Part shown: positions 54,030 to 61,814 of the stretch, one piece after another
How the letters are laid out: every line of letters starts with the position of its first letter
How positions within the stretch are numbered: position 1 is the first letter of the stretch
Source: Chitinophagaceae bacterium PMP191F
Lineage (GTDB): Bacteria; Bacteroidota; Bacteroidia; Chitinophagales; Chitinophagaceae
Reading direction: 5' to 3'
Length of the DNA: 64,000 bases
Assembly: GCA_001302245.1 (NCBI GenBank)
Contig: LGYU01000008.1
Location: 62,001 to 126,000 of the forward strand
Made by a program: the position numbers and the translations under genes
Notes under the pieces: model-generated
The model's database searches: none
The model's input: only the letters and a program-made list of their open reading frames with translations
What the model was told of the DNA's origin: nothing

Positions 54030-54929
54030 TTATACGTCACAGATCTTAATGGCTTTTTCCAGCGAAACCAGTTTTTCTTCATTGGTTTTGCGGTCGGGAA
54101 TAAACTCCTGCGCCACATATCCCTTGAAACCGGTTTTTACAATGGCGTTCATGATGGCAGGATAATACAGCTCCTGTGTTTCATCAATTTCATGTCTGCC
54201 CGGAACACCACCGGTATGATAATGTGCAATGTACTGGTGATTGTCCTGGATGGTATGGATCACATCACCTTCATCTATCTGCATGTGATAGATGTCGTAC
54301 AGCAGTTTAAAGTTGTCTGAGCCTACTCTTTTTACCAGCTCCACCCCCCACGGCGTTCTATCGCACTGGTAGTCTTTATGATTAATTTTACTGTTCAGTA
54401 GTTCCATCACCAGCACTACACCATGTTTTTCTGCCAGCCCTGTTAATTGTTTCAAGCCTTCTGTGCAGTTTTTCCAACCGGTTTCGTCATCAATACCGCG
54501 ACGGTTGCCACTAAAACAGATCAGGTTTTTATAACCGGCCTTGGCAACCAGCGGAATCATTTCTGTATAGCGTTTGATCAGCTCCGGATGAAATTTTTTA
54601 TCGTTGAAACCATCTACCAGGTTAATTTCTGCACCATTGCACATGGAAGAATAAATACCATGTTTCTGCAATACAGGCCAATCGGCAGGCCCCACCAGGT
54701 CAATAGCAGTAATGCCCATTTTTTTTGCAGCCACGCAAAATTCTTCCAGCTGGATAGAACCATAGCACCAGCGGCAAACTGAATGATTGATATTTCCTTT
54801 CAAAGCAGTGGAATTATTATCTGTATGGTCGCCCGCAGTAAAAGAGGAAAGCAATGCTCCTGCACCCATGGTAGCAGTACCTGCAACCATATTTTTGATG
54901 GCGTTGCGACGTGATTGTTGGTTGGACAT
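54030..54929 (-). CDS. Tat-type exported hydroxypyruvate isomerase-like TIM barrel protein
   Basis: Sugar isomerase/epimerase-group TIM barrel of about 299 aa. The N-terminus QQSRRNAIKNMVAG is twin-arginine-like, followed by a hydrophobic stretch. Barrel segments include CFSGNRRG, VLVMELLNSKINH, LLYDIYHMQIDEGD and YHTGGVPGRHE, the last typical of hydroxypyruvate isomerase-like proteins. The ATG at 54929 places the RR motif near the start; the frame extends to 54959. It is upstream of the GMC genes on the same strand, so exported sugar conversion in the same pathway is likely. Confidence 0.9.
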   Translation of the reverse strand: MSNQQSRRNAIKNMVAGTATMGAGALLSSFTAGDHTDNNSTALKGNINHSVCRWCYGSIQLEEFCVAAKKMGITAIDLVGPADWPVLQKHGIYSSMCNGAEINLVDGFNDKKFHPELIKRYTEMIPLVAKAGYKNLICFSGNRRGIDDETGWKNCTEGLKQLTGLAEKHGVVLVMELLNSKINHKDYQCDRTPWGVELVKRVGSDNFKLLYDIYHMQIDEGDVIHTIQDNHQYIAHYHTGGVPGRHEIDETQELYYPAIMNAIVKTGFKGYVAQEFIPDRKTNEEKLVSLEKAIKICDV

Positions 54930-55017
54930 TCGATCGGAAAATTGAACAGAAATATACAAAAAATAATTACTTGTACGTGTTAAAAAGACACTTAATAATT
55001 TCTTAAAGCAGTTATAC

Positions 55018-56325
55018 TTAACTCACAATACTTAAAGCAGCCAGAGAGTCTGATTTCTTTTTGTTGCGCATGTATAACGCAAGCACACTGAAAGCAAAAA
55101 CCAGTACTATAGGTATAATTAATGTAAAGTTTAAAATTTCGGGTCCCACTGCTTTTTTTGCTTCGGCAAGTGCGTTAGCCATTTCTGAATTTCCCGGTGC
55201 TGCATTGTACGTCTTCAGATCTGCGTTAGCCGGCAGTCTTTTTAAAAGCATTTTATCATAGTAGCCGCTGATAATTACGCCATATAAAGCAACAGCTAAC
55301 ATACCGGCGCCCCCCATCAGGTTCAAACCTACGGCACCAGTCTTAGGCAGGTTTTCAGAAACAAAGCCAATCATTGTGGGCCAGAAATAACAAACCCCCA
55401 TGCCAAAAACTATGGCTCCAACAAAGATCATATTTCCGGTAGTGTGTCCTAACATATAAATGCCAACAGCAGCTAGTATGGCAGATATTACCAATACCCC
55501 CTGGGGAGAGAAACGATGCACTACGGGTTCTGCAAAACCCCGTCCAATAACCATTACGCCAGTTTCTAATGTCAGGATGAGCAACGCGTTTTCTGTTACG
55601 TTTTTCAGCAATACATCAATCCACTGACCAGTAAATAATTCTGTAACTGCTGTACCTAACATCAGCACCAGCATTATTAAAAACAATGGGTTTAGTAACG
55701 AAGCATACATTTCGCCGGTTGATACACCACTGGATACACGCTCTGTAACAGGGAAAGAAAGTTTATTAAACAAAAACCAGTAGATTACTGTAGGTATCAG
55801 CATCAGTCCAACCAAAACCTGCCAGTTGCTAAGGAAACCTGTTCCCGGAATATTTACACCAAAGAAATGGACGATCAGCGTTCCTATTACAATACCACCA
55901 GGAAACCAGAGATGGAAGTGATTGAGCTTGGTTGTTTTTTTATCGGGATACAATGTTGCTACCAGCGGGTTACAAACAGCTTCTACTGTTCCGTTGCCTA
56001 AACCAATTAGCAATGTTGATATAAATAAAGACCAAAAGCCTGATGCAAAAATGGTCAAAATAATACCAGAAAGATGAAAAACTGCAGCTGCAAACATTAA
56101 TCTTTTCATGCCAATGAGGTCTACTAATACCCCACCGATAATAACAGCCAGCGGAAAGCCCCAGAATGCAGTACCTGTAATAATAGCAATCTCTTCCTGG
56201 GTTAAGCCATATTCGTGGCTCCATGTGTTTAGTAAACCTGCGCGAATACCAAACGATAAAGAAGTTACCAGCAAGGCTAAACAGCTTGCTACAAAAAGTT
56301 TGTTGCGGTGGATGACTGGCTGCAT
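55018..56325 (-). CDS. Major facilitator superfamily transporter
   Basis: Twelve-helix inner-membrane carrier, 435 aa. It has the usual MFS inter-helix motif in GGVLVDLIGMKRLMF and a central break near residue 215. The first gene of the leftward sugar block, it is divergent from the Gfo/Idh/MocA gene. By context it would import the products of periplasmic C3 oxidation and cleavage, such as 3-keto-glucose; the substrate is inference. The most similar named relatives are sugar MFS carriers, but I cannot assign one. Confidence 0.9.
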   Translation of the reverse strand: MQPVIHRNKLFVASCLALLVTSLSFGIRAGLLNTWSHEYGLTQEEIAIITGTAFWGFPLAVIIGGVLVDLIGMKRLMFAAAVFHLSGIILTIFASGFWSLFISTLLIGLGNGTVEAVCNPLVATLYPDKKTTKLNHFHLWFPGGIVIGTLIVHFFGVNIPGTGFLSNWQVLVGLMLIPTVIYWFLFNKLSFPVTERVSSGVSTGEMYASLLNPLFLIMLVLMLGTAVTELFTGQWIDVLLKNVTENALLILTLETGVMVIGRGFAEPVVHRFSPQGVLVISAILAAVGIYMLGHTTGNMIFVGAIVFGMGVCYFWPTMIGFVSENLPKTGAVGLNLMGGAGMLAVALYGVIISGYYDKMLLKRLPANADLKTYNAAPGNSEMANALAEAKKAVGPEILNFTLIIPIVLVFAFSVLALYMRNKKKSDSLAALSIVS

Positions 56326-56509
56326 GGCAAGATGTGTTCTTTTGTGTATATAAACGAATCGTTAGCTATTGATAAATATTCAATATATGCATGGATGCAT
56401 TGTAACTTTATCAAATAAAGCGCTAATCCCCTATAGAAATATGTGCTTGTAAATGTAATTTTTTATTTTTAAAAAGAAATCCTTTTTCATTTTTCTTCTA
56501 TTTTGCTGT
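56326..56509. promoter_or_regulatory. Divergent control region of the two sugar blocks
   Basis: Between the MFS and Gfo/Idh/MocA genes lie a pseudo-palindrome AACGAATCGTT (56353-56363) and two ATGCAT units separated by GG (56387-56400). Either may bind a regulator serving both directions, but no regulator gene is adjacent. Confidence 0.35.
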
Positions 56510-57676
56510 ATGAAAAGAAAATTACGCATGGGAATGGTAGGTGGAGGTAAAGATGCTTTCATCGGAGCCGTACACCGTATTGCCGCCAATATGGATGGTC
56601 TTATTGAACTGGTGTGCGGAGCATTCAGTAGCCAGGCCAACAAATCAATTGCTTCAGGTCGCAGTTTATTTTTACCAGACAACAGGATATATGCCTCGTT
56701 TGAGGAAATGATAGTGAAGGAAAGTCAGTTGTCTGCAGATGTACGAATGGATTTTGTAAGTATCGTTACACCCAACCACGTACACTTTGCTCCTGCCATG
56801 CTGGCATTGGAACATGGCTTTCATGTGGTGCTGGACAAACCAATGACCTTTACCTTGGACGAAGCCAAAGCACTGCAAAAAAAGGCAGAAGAAAAAGGAT
56901 TGCTCATTTGTCTTACGCATACCTATTCGGGTTATCCTATGGTAAAACAGGCAAGGCAAATGGTACAACAGGGTGTATTTGGAAAAATACGGAAAGTGTA
57001 TGTGGAATATCCGCAGGGATGGTTAAGCAACCTGTCAGAAAAAGAGGGGAATAAACAGGCCTCCTGGCGCACTGACCCTGCACGCAGCGGCAAAAGCGGT
57101 TGCATGGGCGATATTGGCACACATGCAGCGCACCTGGCTGAATATATTTCCGGGTTACACATCACGGAACTTTGTGCTGATCTGCACATTATGGTAGAAG
57201 GTCGTGCGCTGGATGATGATGGAAATGTATTGCTGCGTTTTAACAATGGGGCAAATGGTGTACTGACAGCTACGCAGGTTGCAGCCGGGGAAGAAAATCC
57301 GCTGAAGATCCGTGTATATGGCGAAAAAGGCGGATTGGAATGGGCACAGCAGGAACCCAATACATTGTTTGTAAAGTGGCTGGACCAGCCTATGCAGGTA
57401 TATCGTACAGGCGTTGGTTATAAAGACCCTTTGTCATCTTTTGCCTCACACAATACACGCACACCCGGTGGACATCCGGAGGGTTACTTGGAAGCATTTG
57501 CCAACCTGTACCGCAATTTTGCACTAACCCTGTCTGCAAAAATTGAAGGAACAATACCTTCACCGGAAATGCTGGATTTTCCTACTGCAGCAGATGGCGT
57601 ACGCGGTATGGCATTTATTGACAACGTAGTAAAAAGCAGCGCAGGTAAAGAGAAATGGACACCGTTCGTGGTGTAA
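56510..57676 (+). CDS. Gfo/Idh/MocA family sugar oxidoreductase
   Basis: Cytoplasmic NAD(P)-dependent oxidoreductase, 388 aa. The N-terminal Rossmann loop GMVGGGKDAFIGAVHR is followed by IVTPNHVHFAPAMLALEHG and the catalytic-type motif VVLDKPMTF with its Lys. CMGDIGTHAAHLAEYISG provides the usual DxGTH site. No signal peptide is present. Known 3-keto-sugar pathways use such enzymes to reduce or oxidise sugars at C3. It leads the rightward block, with the isomerase starting 41 bp after its stop. Confidence 0.92.
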   Translation: MKRKLRMGMVGGGKDAFIGAVHRIAANMDGLIELVCGAFSSQANKSIASGRSLFLPDNRIYASFEEMIVKESQLSADVRMDFVSIVTPNHVHFAPAMLALEHGFHVVLDKPMTFTLDEAKALQKKAEEKGLLICLTHTYSGYPMVKQARQMVQQGVFGKIRKVYVEYPQGWLSNLSEKEGNKQASWRTDPARSGKSGCMGDIGTHAAHLAEYISGLHITELCADLHIMVEGRALDDDGNVLLRFNNGANGVLTATQVAAGEENPLKIRVYGEKGGLEWAQQEPNTLFVKWLDQPMQVYRTGVGYKDPLSSFASHNTRTPGGHPEGYLEAFANLYRNFALTLSAKIEGTIPSPEMLDFPTAADGVRGMAFIDNVVKSSAGKEKWTPFVV

Positions 57677-57703
57677 CAGTTCAGCTAACATCAAAAAAAC
57701 AGT

Positions 57704-57716
57704 AAGGAGGGGAGAT
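57704..57716 (+). promoter_or_regulatory. Strong Shine-Dalgarno site before the isomerase gene
   Basis: AAGGAGG at 57704-57710 with a 6-nt spacer to the ATG at 57717. Such a full match is uncommon in this window and fixes the start. Confidence 0.7.
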
Positions 57717-58772
57717 ATGAAAACGATAAAAGGACCCGGTATTTTCTTAGCACAGTTTTTAGGCGATACAACGCCATTCAATTCGCTGCCTGCTATTTGC
57801 AAATGGGCAAAAGGGCTGGGTTTTGCAGGTGTTCAGATCCCTACGTGGGACAGTCGCTGTATTGATCTGCAGAAAGCAGCAGAAAGTAAAACGTATGCAG
57901 ATGAAATAAAAGGCGTTGTACAGGAGGCCGGTCTGGAAATTACCGAACTGTCCACGCATTTGCAGGGACAACTGGTAGCAGTGCATCCTGCGTATGATGC
58001 ATTGTTCGATGGATTTGCTCCCGCAGCCTATCACCACAATCCCAAAGCCAGAACAGCGTGGGCGGTACAGCAACTGAAATATGCAGCCAAAGCATCACAA
58101 AATCTTGGCTTGACTGCACATGCCACTTTCAGTGGCGCTTTACTGTGGCCTACAGTATACCCATGGCCACAACGACCTGCCGGGCTGGTAGAAACGGGAT
58201 TTAAAGAACTGGCCAACCGCTGGCTGCCGATATTGAACGTGTTTGATGAGCATGGGGTAGACCTGTGTTATGAAATACATCCCGGTGAAGATCTGCACGA
58301 TGGTATTTCATACGAAATGTTCCTGGAGCATACCAACAATCACTCAAGAGCCTGTCTGTTGTACGATCCTTCGCATTTTGTATTGCAGTGCCTTGACTAC
58401 CTGGAATACATTGATATTTACCATGAGCGTATCCGCATGTTCCATGTAAAGGATGCGGAGTTCAATCCTACCGGACGCCAAGGGGTGTACGGTGGTTATC
58501 AAAGCTGGATCAACCGCGCAGGACGCTTCCGTTCACTAGGCGATGGCCAGGTGGATTTTAAATCGGTATTCAGCAAAATGGCCGCCTACGATTTCCCCGG
58601 ATGGGCGGTGATGGAATGGGAATGCTGTATTAAACATCCTGAAGATGGTGCTGCTGAAGGTGCTGTATTTATCAGGGATCATATTATCCGTGTTACCGAT
58701 AAGGCATTTGATGATTTTGCCGGAACAGGAAGCGATGAAAAATTTAATCGTTCTGTATTGGGATTGCAGTAA
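57717..58772 (+). CDS. Cytoplasmic sugar phosphate isomerase/epimerase (TIM barrel)
   Basis: TIM barrel of the sugar isomerase/epimerase group, 351 aa, longer than the two exported relatives at 48831 and 54030 and lacking any signal. Segments LAQFLGDTTPFNSLPAICKW, EITELSTHLQGQLVAVHPAY, LCYEIHPGEDLHDG, LLYDPSHFVLQ and WAVMEWECC supply the metal and acid residues. The start is set by a strong Shine-Dalgarno. Coupling to the Gfo/Idh/MocA gene suggests both process imported keto sugar; the reaction is inferred. Confidence 0.9.
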   Translation: MKTIKGPGIFLAQFLGDTTPFNSLPAICKWAKGLGFAGVQIPTWDSRCIDLQKAAESKTYADEIKGVVQEAGLEITELSTHLQGQLVAVHPAYDALFDGFAPAAYHHNPKARTAWAVQQLKYAAKASQNLGLTAHATFSGALLWPTVYPWPQRPAGLVETGFKELANRWLPILNVFDEHGVDLCYEIHPGEDLHDGISYEMFLEHTNNHSRACLLYDPSHFVLQCLDYLEYIDIYHERIRMFHVKDAEFNPTGRQGVYGGYQSWINRAGRFRSLGDGQVDFKSVFSKMAAYDFPGWAVMEWECCIKHPEDGAAEGAVFIRDHIIRVTDKAFDDFAGTGSDEKFNRSVLGLQ

Positions 58773-58832
58773 ATTGCCCGGCAGTAATTGATTTATTAAG
58801 ACAAGCGCTATTCAGAATAATCATTTTTCCAC

Positions 58833-59210
58833 ATGAAAAAAGTATTTGTACCTGCGATACTTGCTATTGCTTTATTTGCCTGCAATGGCAGTGATAATAA
58901 ACCTGCAACAGAAAAGAAACCAGCCACAGCAGCATTGAGTGCAGACGATGAAAAAGCGTTAACACTGATCAGCCAGTCTGGCTGCGCACCGACCTGCCAT
59001 GCTATTGATAAAAAAGTAATAGGCCCGTCTTACATAGAAGTAGCGAAAAAATATGAAGCTACTGATGCCAATATTGACAAACTGGCCGATAAGATCATTA
59101 ACGGAGGACAGGGCGTTTGGGGTGATGTACCAATGACTCCCAATCCTGCATTGAGTAAAGACGATGCAAAGCTGGTTGTGAAGTATATTCTTTCGCTGAA
59201 AGATCGCTAA
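58833..59210 (+). CDS. Small c-type cytochrome lipoprotein with CX3CH motif
   Basis: Periplasmic electron carrier, 125 aa. The signal peptide ends in a lipobox (LFACNG), so it is probably lipid-anchored. The heme site reads SGCAPTCHAI, with C51, C55 and H56, that is CX3CH instead of CX2CH; the codons are unambiguous. DKKVIGPSYIEVAKKY and VPMTPNPALS (axial M101) are otherwise classic for the short Bacteroidota class I cytochromes. Its place between the cytoplasmic enzymes and DUF1080 lipoproteins suggests it accepts electrons from the GMC dehydrogenases (inference). Confidence 0.88.
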   Translation: MKKVFVPAILAIALFACNGSDNKPATEKKPATAALSADDEKALTLISQSGCAPTCHAIDKKVIGPSYIEVAKKYEATDANIDKLADKIINGGQGVWGDVPMTPNPALSKDDAKLVVKYILSLKDR

Positions 59211-59366
59211 CGCTGTTGCAGATAATAGTTACAGGAAACCGGTGGTATGAAATCGTGCTGTGTATATGCATGTTTCACTGACGGGAACTGCATTGTATGG
59301 CCCATTTTTACGTGTGCGTATACATGTAGCAGCCATTCGTTTTGACCATTCACTAAACTGTATATC

Positions 59367-60107
59367 ATGCAGAAAACATTTTTCCTGTTGTTGTCCGCAG
59401 CTGTAGTAGCTGCCTGTGGCGCCAGTCGTAATAGTAGTAATGGCGGCGATAAGCTGAATACTTTAACTGCAACTGAAAAGAAAGATGGCTGGCAATTGCT
59501 GTTTGACGGAACCACCAAACAGGGCTGGCATGTTTTCAATAATAAAACCGACGGTGCTGCCTGGAAAGTAGAAAACGGTGTGCTGTATATGGATCCCGAA
59601 GTCAAGGGTGCTAAAAATGAGCATGGCGGGGATATTATCACCGAACGGACCTTTGAAAATTTTCACTTTAAACTGGACTGGAAAATTGATACTGCAGGTA
59701 ACAGCGGCATCATGTTCTTATCGCAGGAAGATCCTAAATACCGTTACAGTTTTGAAACGGGTCCTGAAATGCAGATCATTGATAATGCCAGGCATGCAGA
59801 TGCAAAATTTGTTAAACACCGTGCTGCTGATCTGTACGACCTGATTGCCAGTGCGCCGGAAAATGTACATCCTGCGCTGGAGTGGAACCATGTTGAGATC
59901 ATTGCCGATCATGGTAAACTGCAGCTGATACAGAATGGTGCCGTAGTGGTAAACACTACCATGTGGGATGATAACTGGAAAGCCCTGATAGCTGCCAGCA
60001 AGTTTAAGAACACACCGGGCTTTGGTATGTTTCGCCAGGGAAAGATAGCCCTGCAGGACCATGGCAACAAAGTGTGGTTCAGAAACATTAAGATCAAGCA
60101 ACTCTGA
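59367..60107 (+). CDS. DUF1080 / 3-keto-disaccharide hydrolase lipoprotein (copy 1)
   Basis: Lipoprotein with lipobox VAACGAS and one jelly-roll domain of the 3-keto-disaccharide hydrolase family (formerly DUF1080), 246 aa. Family motifs are WQLLFDGTTKQGWHVFNNK, NFHFKLDWKIDTAGNSGIMF and TGPEMQIIDNARHADAK, then WNHVEIIADHGKLQLIQNG and VWFRNIKIKQL. Members cleave glycosides already oxidised at C3. The tandem paralogue follows 48 bp downstream. Membrane anchoring places it with the GMC enzymes outside the cytoplasm. Confidence 0.92.
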   Translation: MQKTFFLLLSAAVVAACGASRNSSNGGDKLNTLTATEKKDGWQLLFDGTTKQGWHVFNNKTDGAAWKVENGVLYMDPEVKGAKNEHGGDIITERTFENFHFKLDWKIDTAGNSGIMFLSQEDPKYRYSFETGPEMQIIDNARHADAKFVKHRAADLYDLIASAPENVHPALEWNHVEIIADHGKLQLIQNGAVVVNTTMWDDNWKALIAASKFKNTPGFGMFRQGKIALQDHGNKVWFRNIKIKQL

Positions 60108-60155
60108 TATTCCCGGAAAACAGGTACCTGATTTATAATCTCCGCAATACATACT

Positions 60156-60896
60156 ATGCGTTTACTTTTCTGTTCCTGTGTATTCTTATTTGCCATGGCG
60201 TGTCAGCCGGCAGCAAACAAAAACAATGCAGCTATGAACAATACTTTGAGTAAAGAAGAAGAAAAAGAAGGATGGAAATTGTTGTTTGATGGGAGAAGCA
60301 AAGAACAGTGGCATGTATTCAATAACAAAACTGATGGCGCAGCCTGGGTGATTGCAGACAGTGCGCTACACCTGGCACCGGCACAAAAAGATTCAACTGG
60401 TGCTACTATTGGCGGCGGTGATATTGTTACCAACGAAGAATATGAAAATTTTCACCTGAAGCTGGAATGGAAACTGGATTCTGCCGGCAACAGTGGCATT
60501 ATGTTCAATGTGCAGGAAGGTCCCGGTTTTGAAAGAACCTATCATACCGGTCCTGAAATGCAGGTACTTGACAATGCAGCGCATCCCGATGCAAAGATCA
60601 TCAGGCATCGTGCAGGTGATCTGTACGATTTGATCAGCAGTACACCGGAAACTGTAAAACCCGCTGGGCAATGGAATGCTGTGGAAATATATGTGAACCA
60701 CGGTTATCTTGAATTCTATCTCAATGGCGACAAGGTTTTATACACCAACCTGTGGGATTCTGCCTGGAATAACCTGGTTGCAGGAAGTAAGTTTAAACAA
60801 TGGCCGGGATTCGGAACCTACAAAAAAGGAAGAATAGCCTTACAGGATCATGGCGACCCGGTATGGTTCAGAAATATCAGGATTTTGAAACTGTAA
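60156..60896 (+). CDS. DUF1080 / 3-keto-disaccharide hydrolase lipoprotein (copy 2)
   Basis: Tandem paralogue of copy 1 with the same length (246 aa) and layout. The lipobox is FAMACQP. Key segments are WKLLFDGRSKEQWHVFNNK, NFHLKLEWKLDSAGNSGIMF, TGPEMQVLDNAAHPDAK, WNAVEIYVNHGYLEFYLNG and VWFRNIRILKL. Differences are spread along the whole protein, so this is an old duplication, perhaps for a different glycosidic bond. It ends the rightward block; no strong terminator was seen after it. Confidence 0.92.
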   Translation: MRLLFCSCVFLFAMACQPAANKNNAAMNNTLSKEEEKEGWKLLFDGRSKEQWHVFNNKTDGAAWVIADSALHLAPAQKDSTGATIGGGDIVTNEEYENFHLKLEWKLDSAGNSGIMFNVQEGPGFERTYHTGPEMQVLDNAAHPDAKIIRHRAGDLYDLISSTPETVKPAGQWNAVEIYVNHGYLEFYLNGDKVLYTNLWDSAWNNLVAGSKFKQWPGFGTYKKGRIALQDHGDPVWFRNIRILKL

Positions 60897-61362
60897 AAGT
60901 GATCGGGAGAGAAGACAAAATCAGTCCCACCGGAAAAACAAAGCTTTACCGACGGGAATGATGTGTGATGTTCAGGAAAAGGAAAGGCTAATGGTTAATG
61001 GCCTTGAAAAAGGTAGAAGGCGTGATAACAAAGAACTGGCATAAAGTTCTGTTTATTTGAGTGTGAAAAGAAGCGATGAACTACCTGATTTGAAAACGTA
61101 GTTATACTTATTTGTGCTGCTAAAATTGATCATTTCCCATAAAACCAATAATTATTGAACCTACAATCAAAATGAGGGGATGTTTGCCCAATGTAGCTGT
61201 ATTGTAAAAAAAATTGCATTACTATTTGTATCCTGTCATAAAAGCATTTTTCGCAATGTGATAGTTTAAAAAAGATCGATCATGACGGGTTGTTGAAATC
61301 ATGATGATCAGCCCCTGAGCAAAAGACAGGAATACAACAATTTTTTAACCTATGCATTAACG
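60897..61362. other. 466-bp gap with no supported feature
   Basis: I see no gene, RNA or repeat array here. A small hairpin (AGAACT near 61037 with AGTTCT) is present but lacks a T run. It lies between the 3' ends of the DUF1080 gene and a leftward secreted-protein gene. Confidence 0.6.
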
Positions 61363-61710
61363 TTATTTTTTCCCTTCCATTTTATTTACATACTCCAGTG
61401 AACCCAGTCGTACACGTAGCGGAACGCGGATGGCCTTTTCAACCTGCAGTTCTTTTACGCAGAAGAAACCAAGATGACGTACGTAGTAATCACTGCTGAT
61501 GGCGGATAACGGGAAAAACGACAGGCTATCGTGTAAAGAAAATGACAGCGGTTTACCGGTGGTATTTTTTTGTAGTAAGGCAAAGGTCAGTTGCCCGGAG
61601 GGGGTAAAGAGCTTGCCGGCAGGCTTTCCGGCTGAAAAAAATTGAGCTTTTACCGGTTGGTAGCCAATTAACAAAGTAAAAACAACAATAATTTTATAAA
61701 ATCGTTGCAC
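61363..61710 (-). CDS. Small secreted protein of unknown function, 115 aa
   Basis: I do not recognise the family. The GTG at 61710 starts MQRFYKIIVVFTLLIGYQPV, a signal peptide ending VKAQ. The frame stays open upstream to 61863, where it would overlap rpoN with non-signal residues, so the GTG is preferred. The mature part is basic and probably beta-rich (QLTFALLQKNTTGKPLSF, VPLRVRLGSLEYV). A single Cys (FFCVKE) is present. It is divergent from rpoN, 104 bp apart. Confidence 0.65.
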   Translation of the reverse strand: MQRFYKIIVVFTLLIGYQPVKAQFFSAGKPAGKLFTPSGQLTFALLQKNTTGKPLSFSLHDSLSFFPLSAISSDYYVRHLGFFCVKELQVEKAIRVPLRVRLGSLEYVNKMEGKK

Positions 61711-61814
61711 CAGCTTAATTACATTTGTGCGTAAATTTACGGCCTGATTTTTGTGGAGCCGCAGATTTCTTGAGAAAAATTTTAGTGAAGATCGTGTAAA
61801 AATCCTTGACGTAC

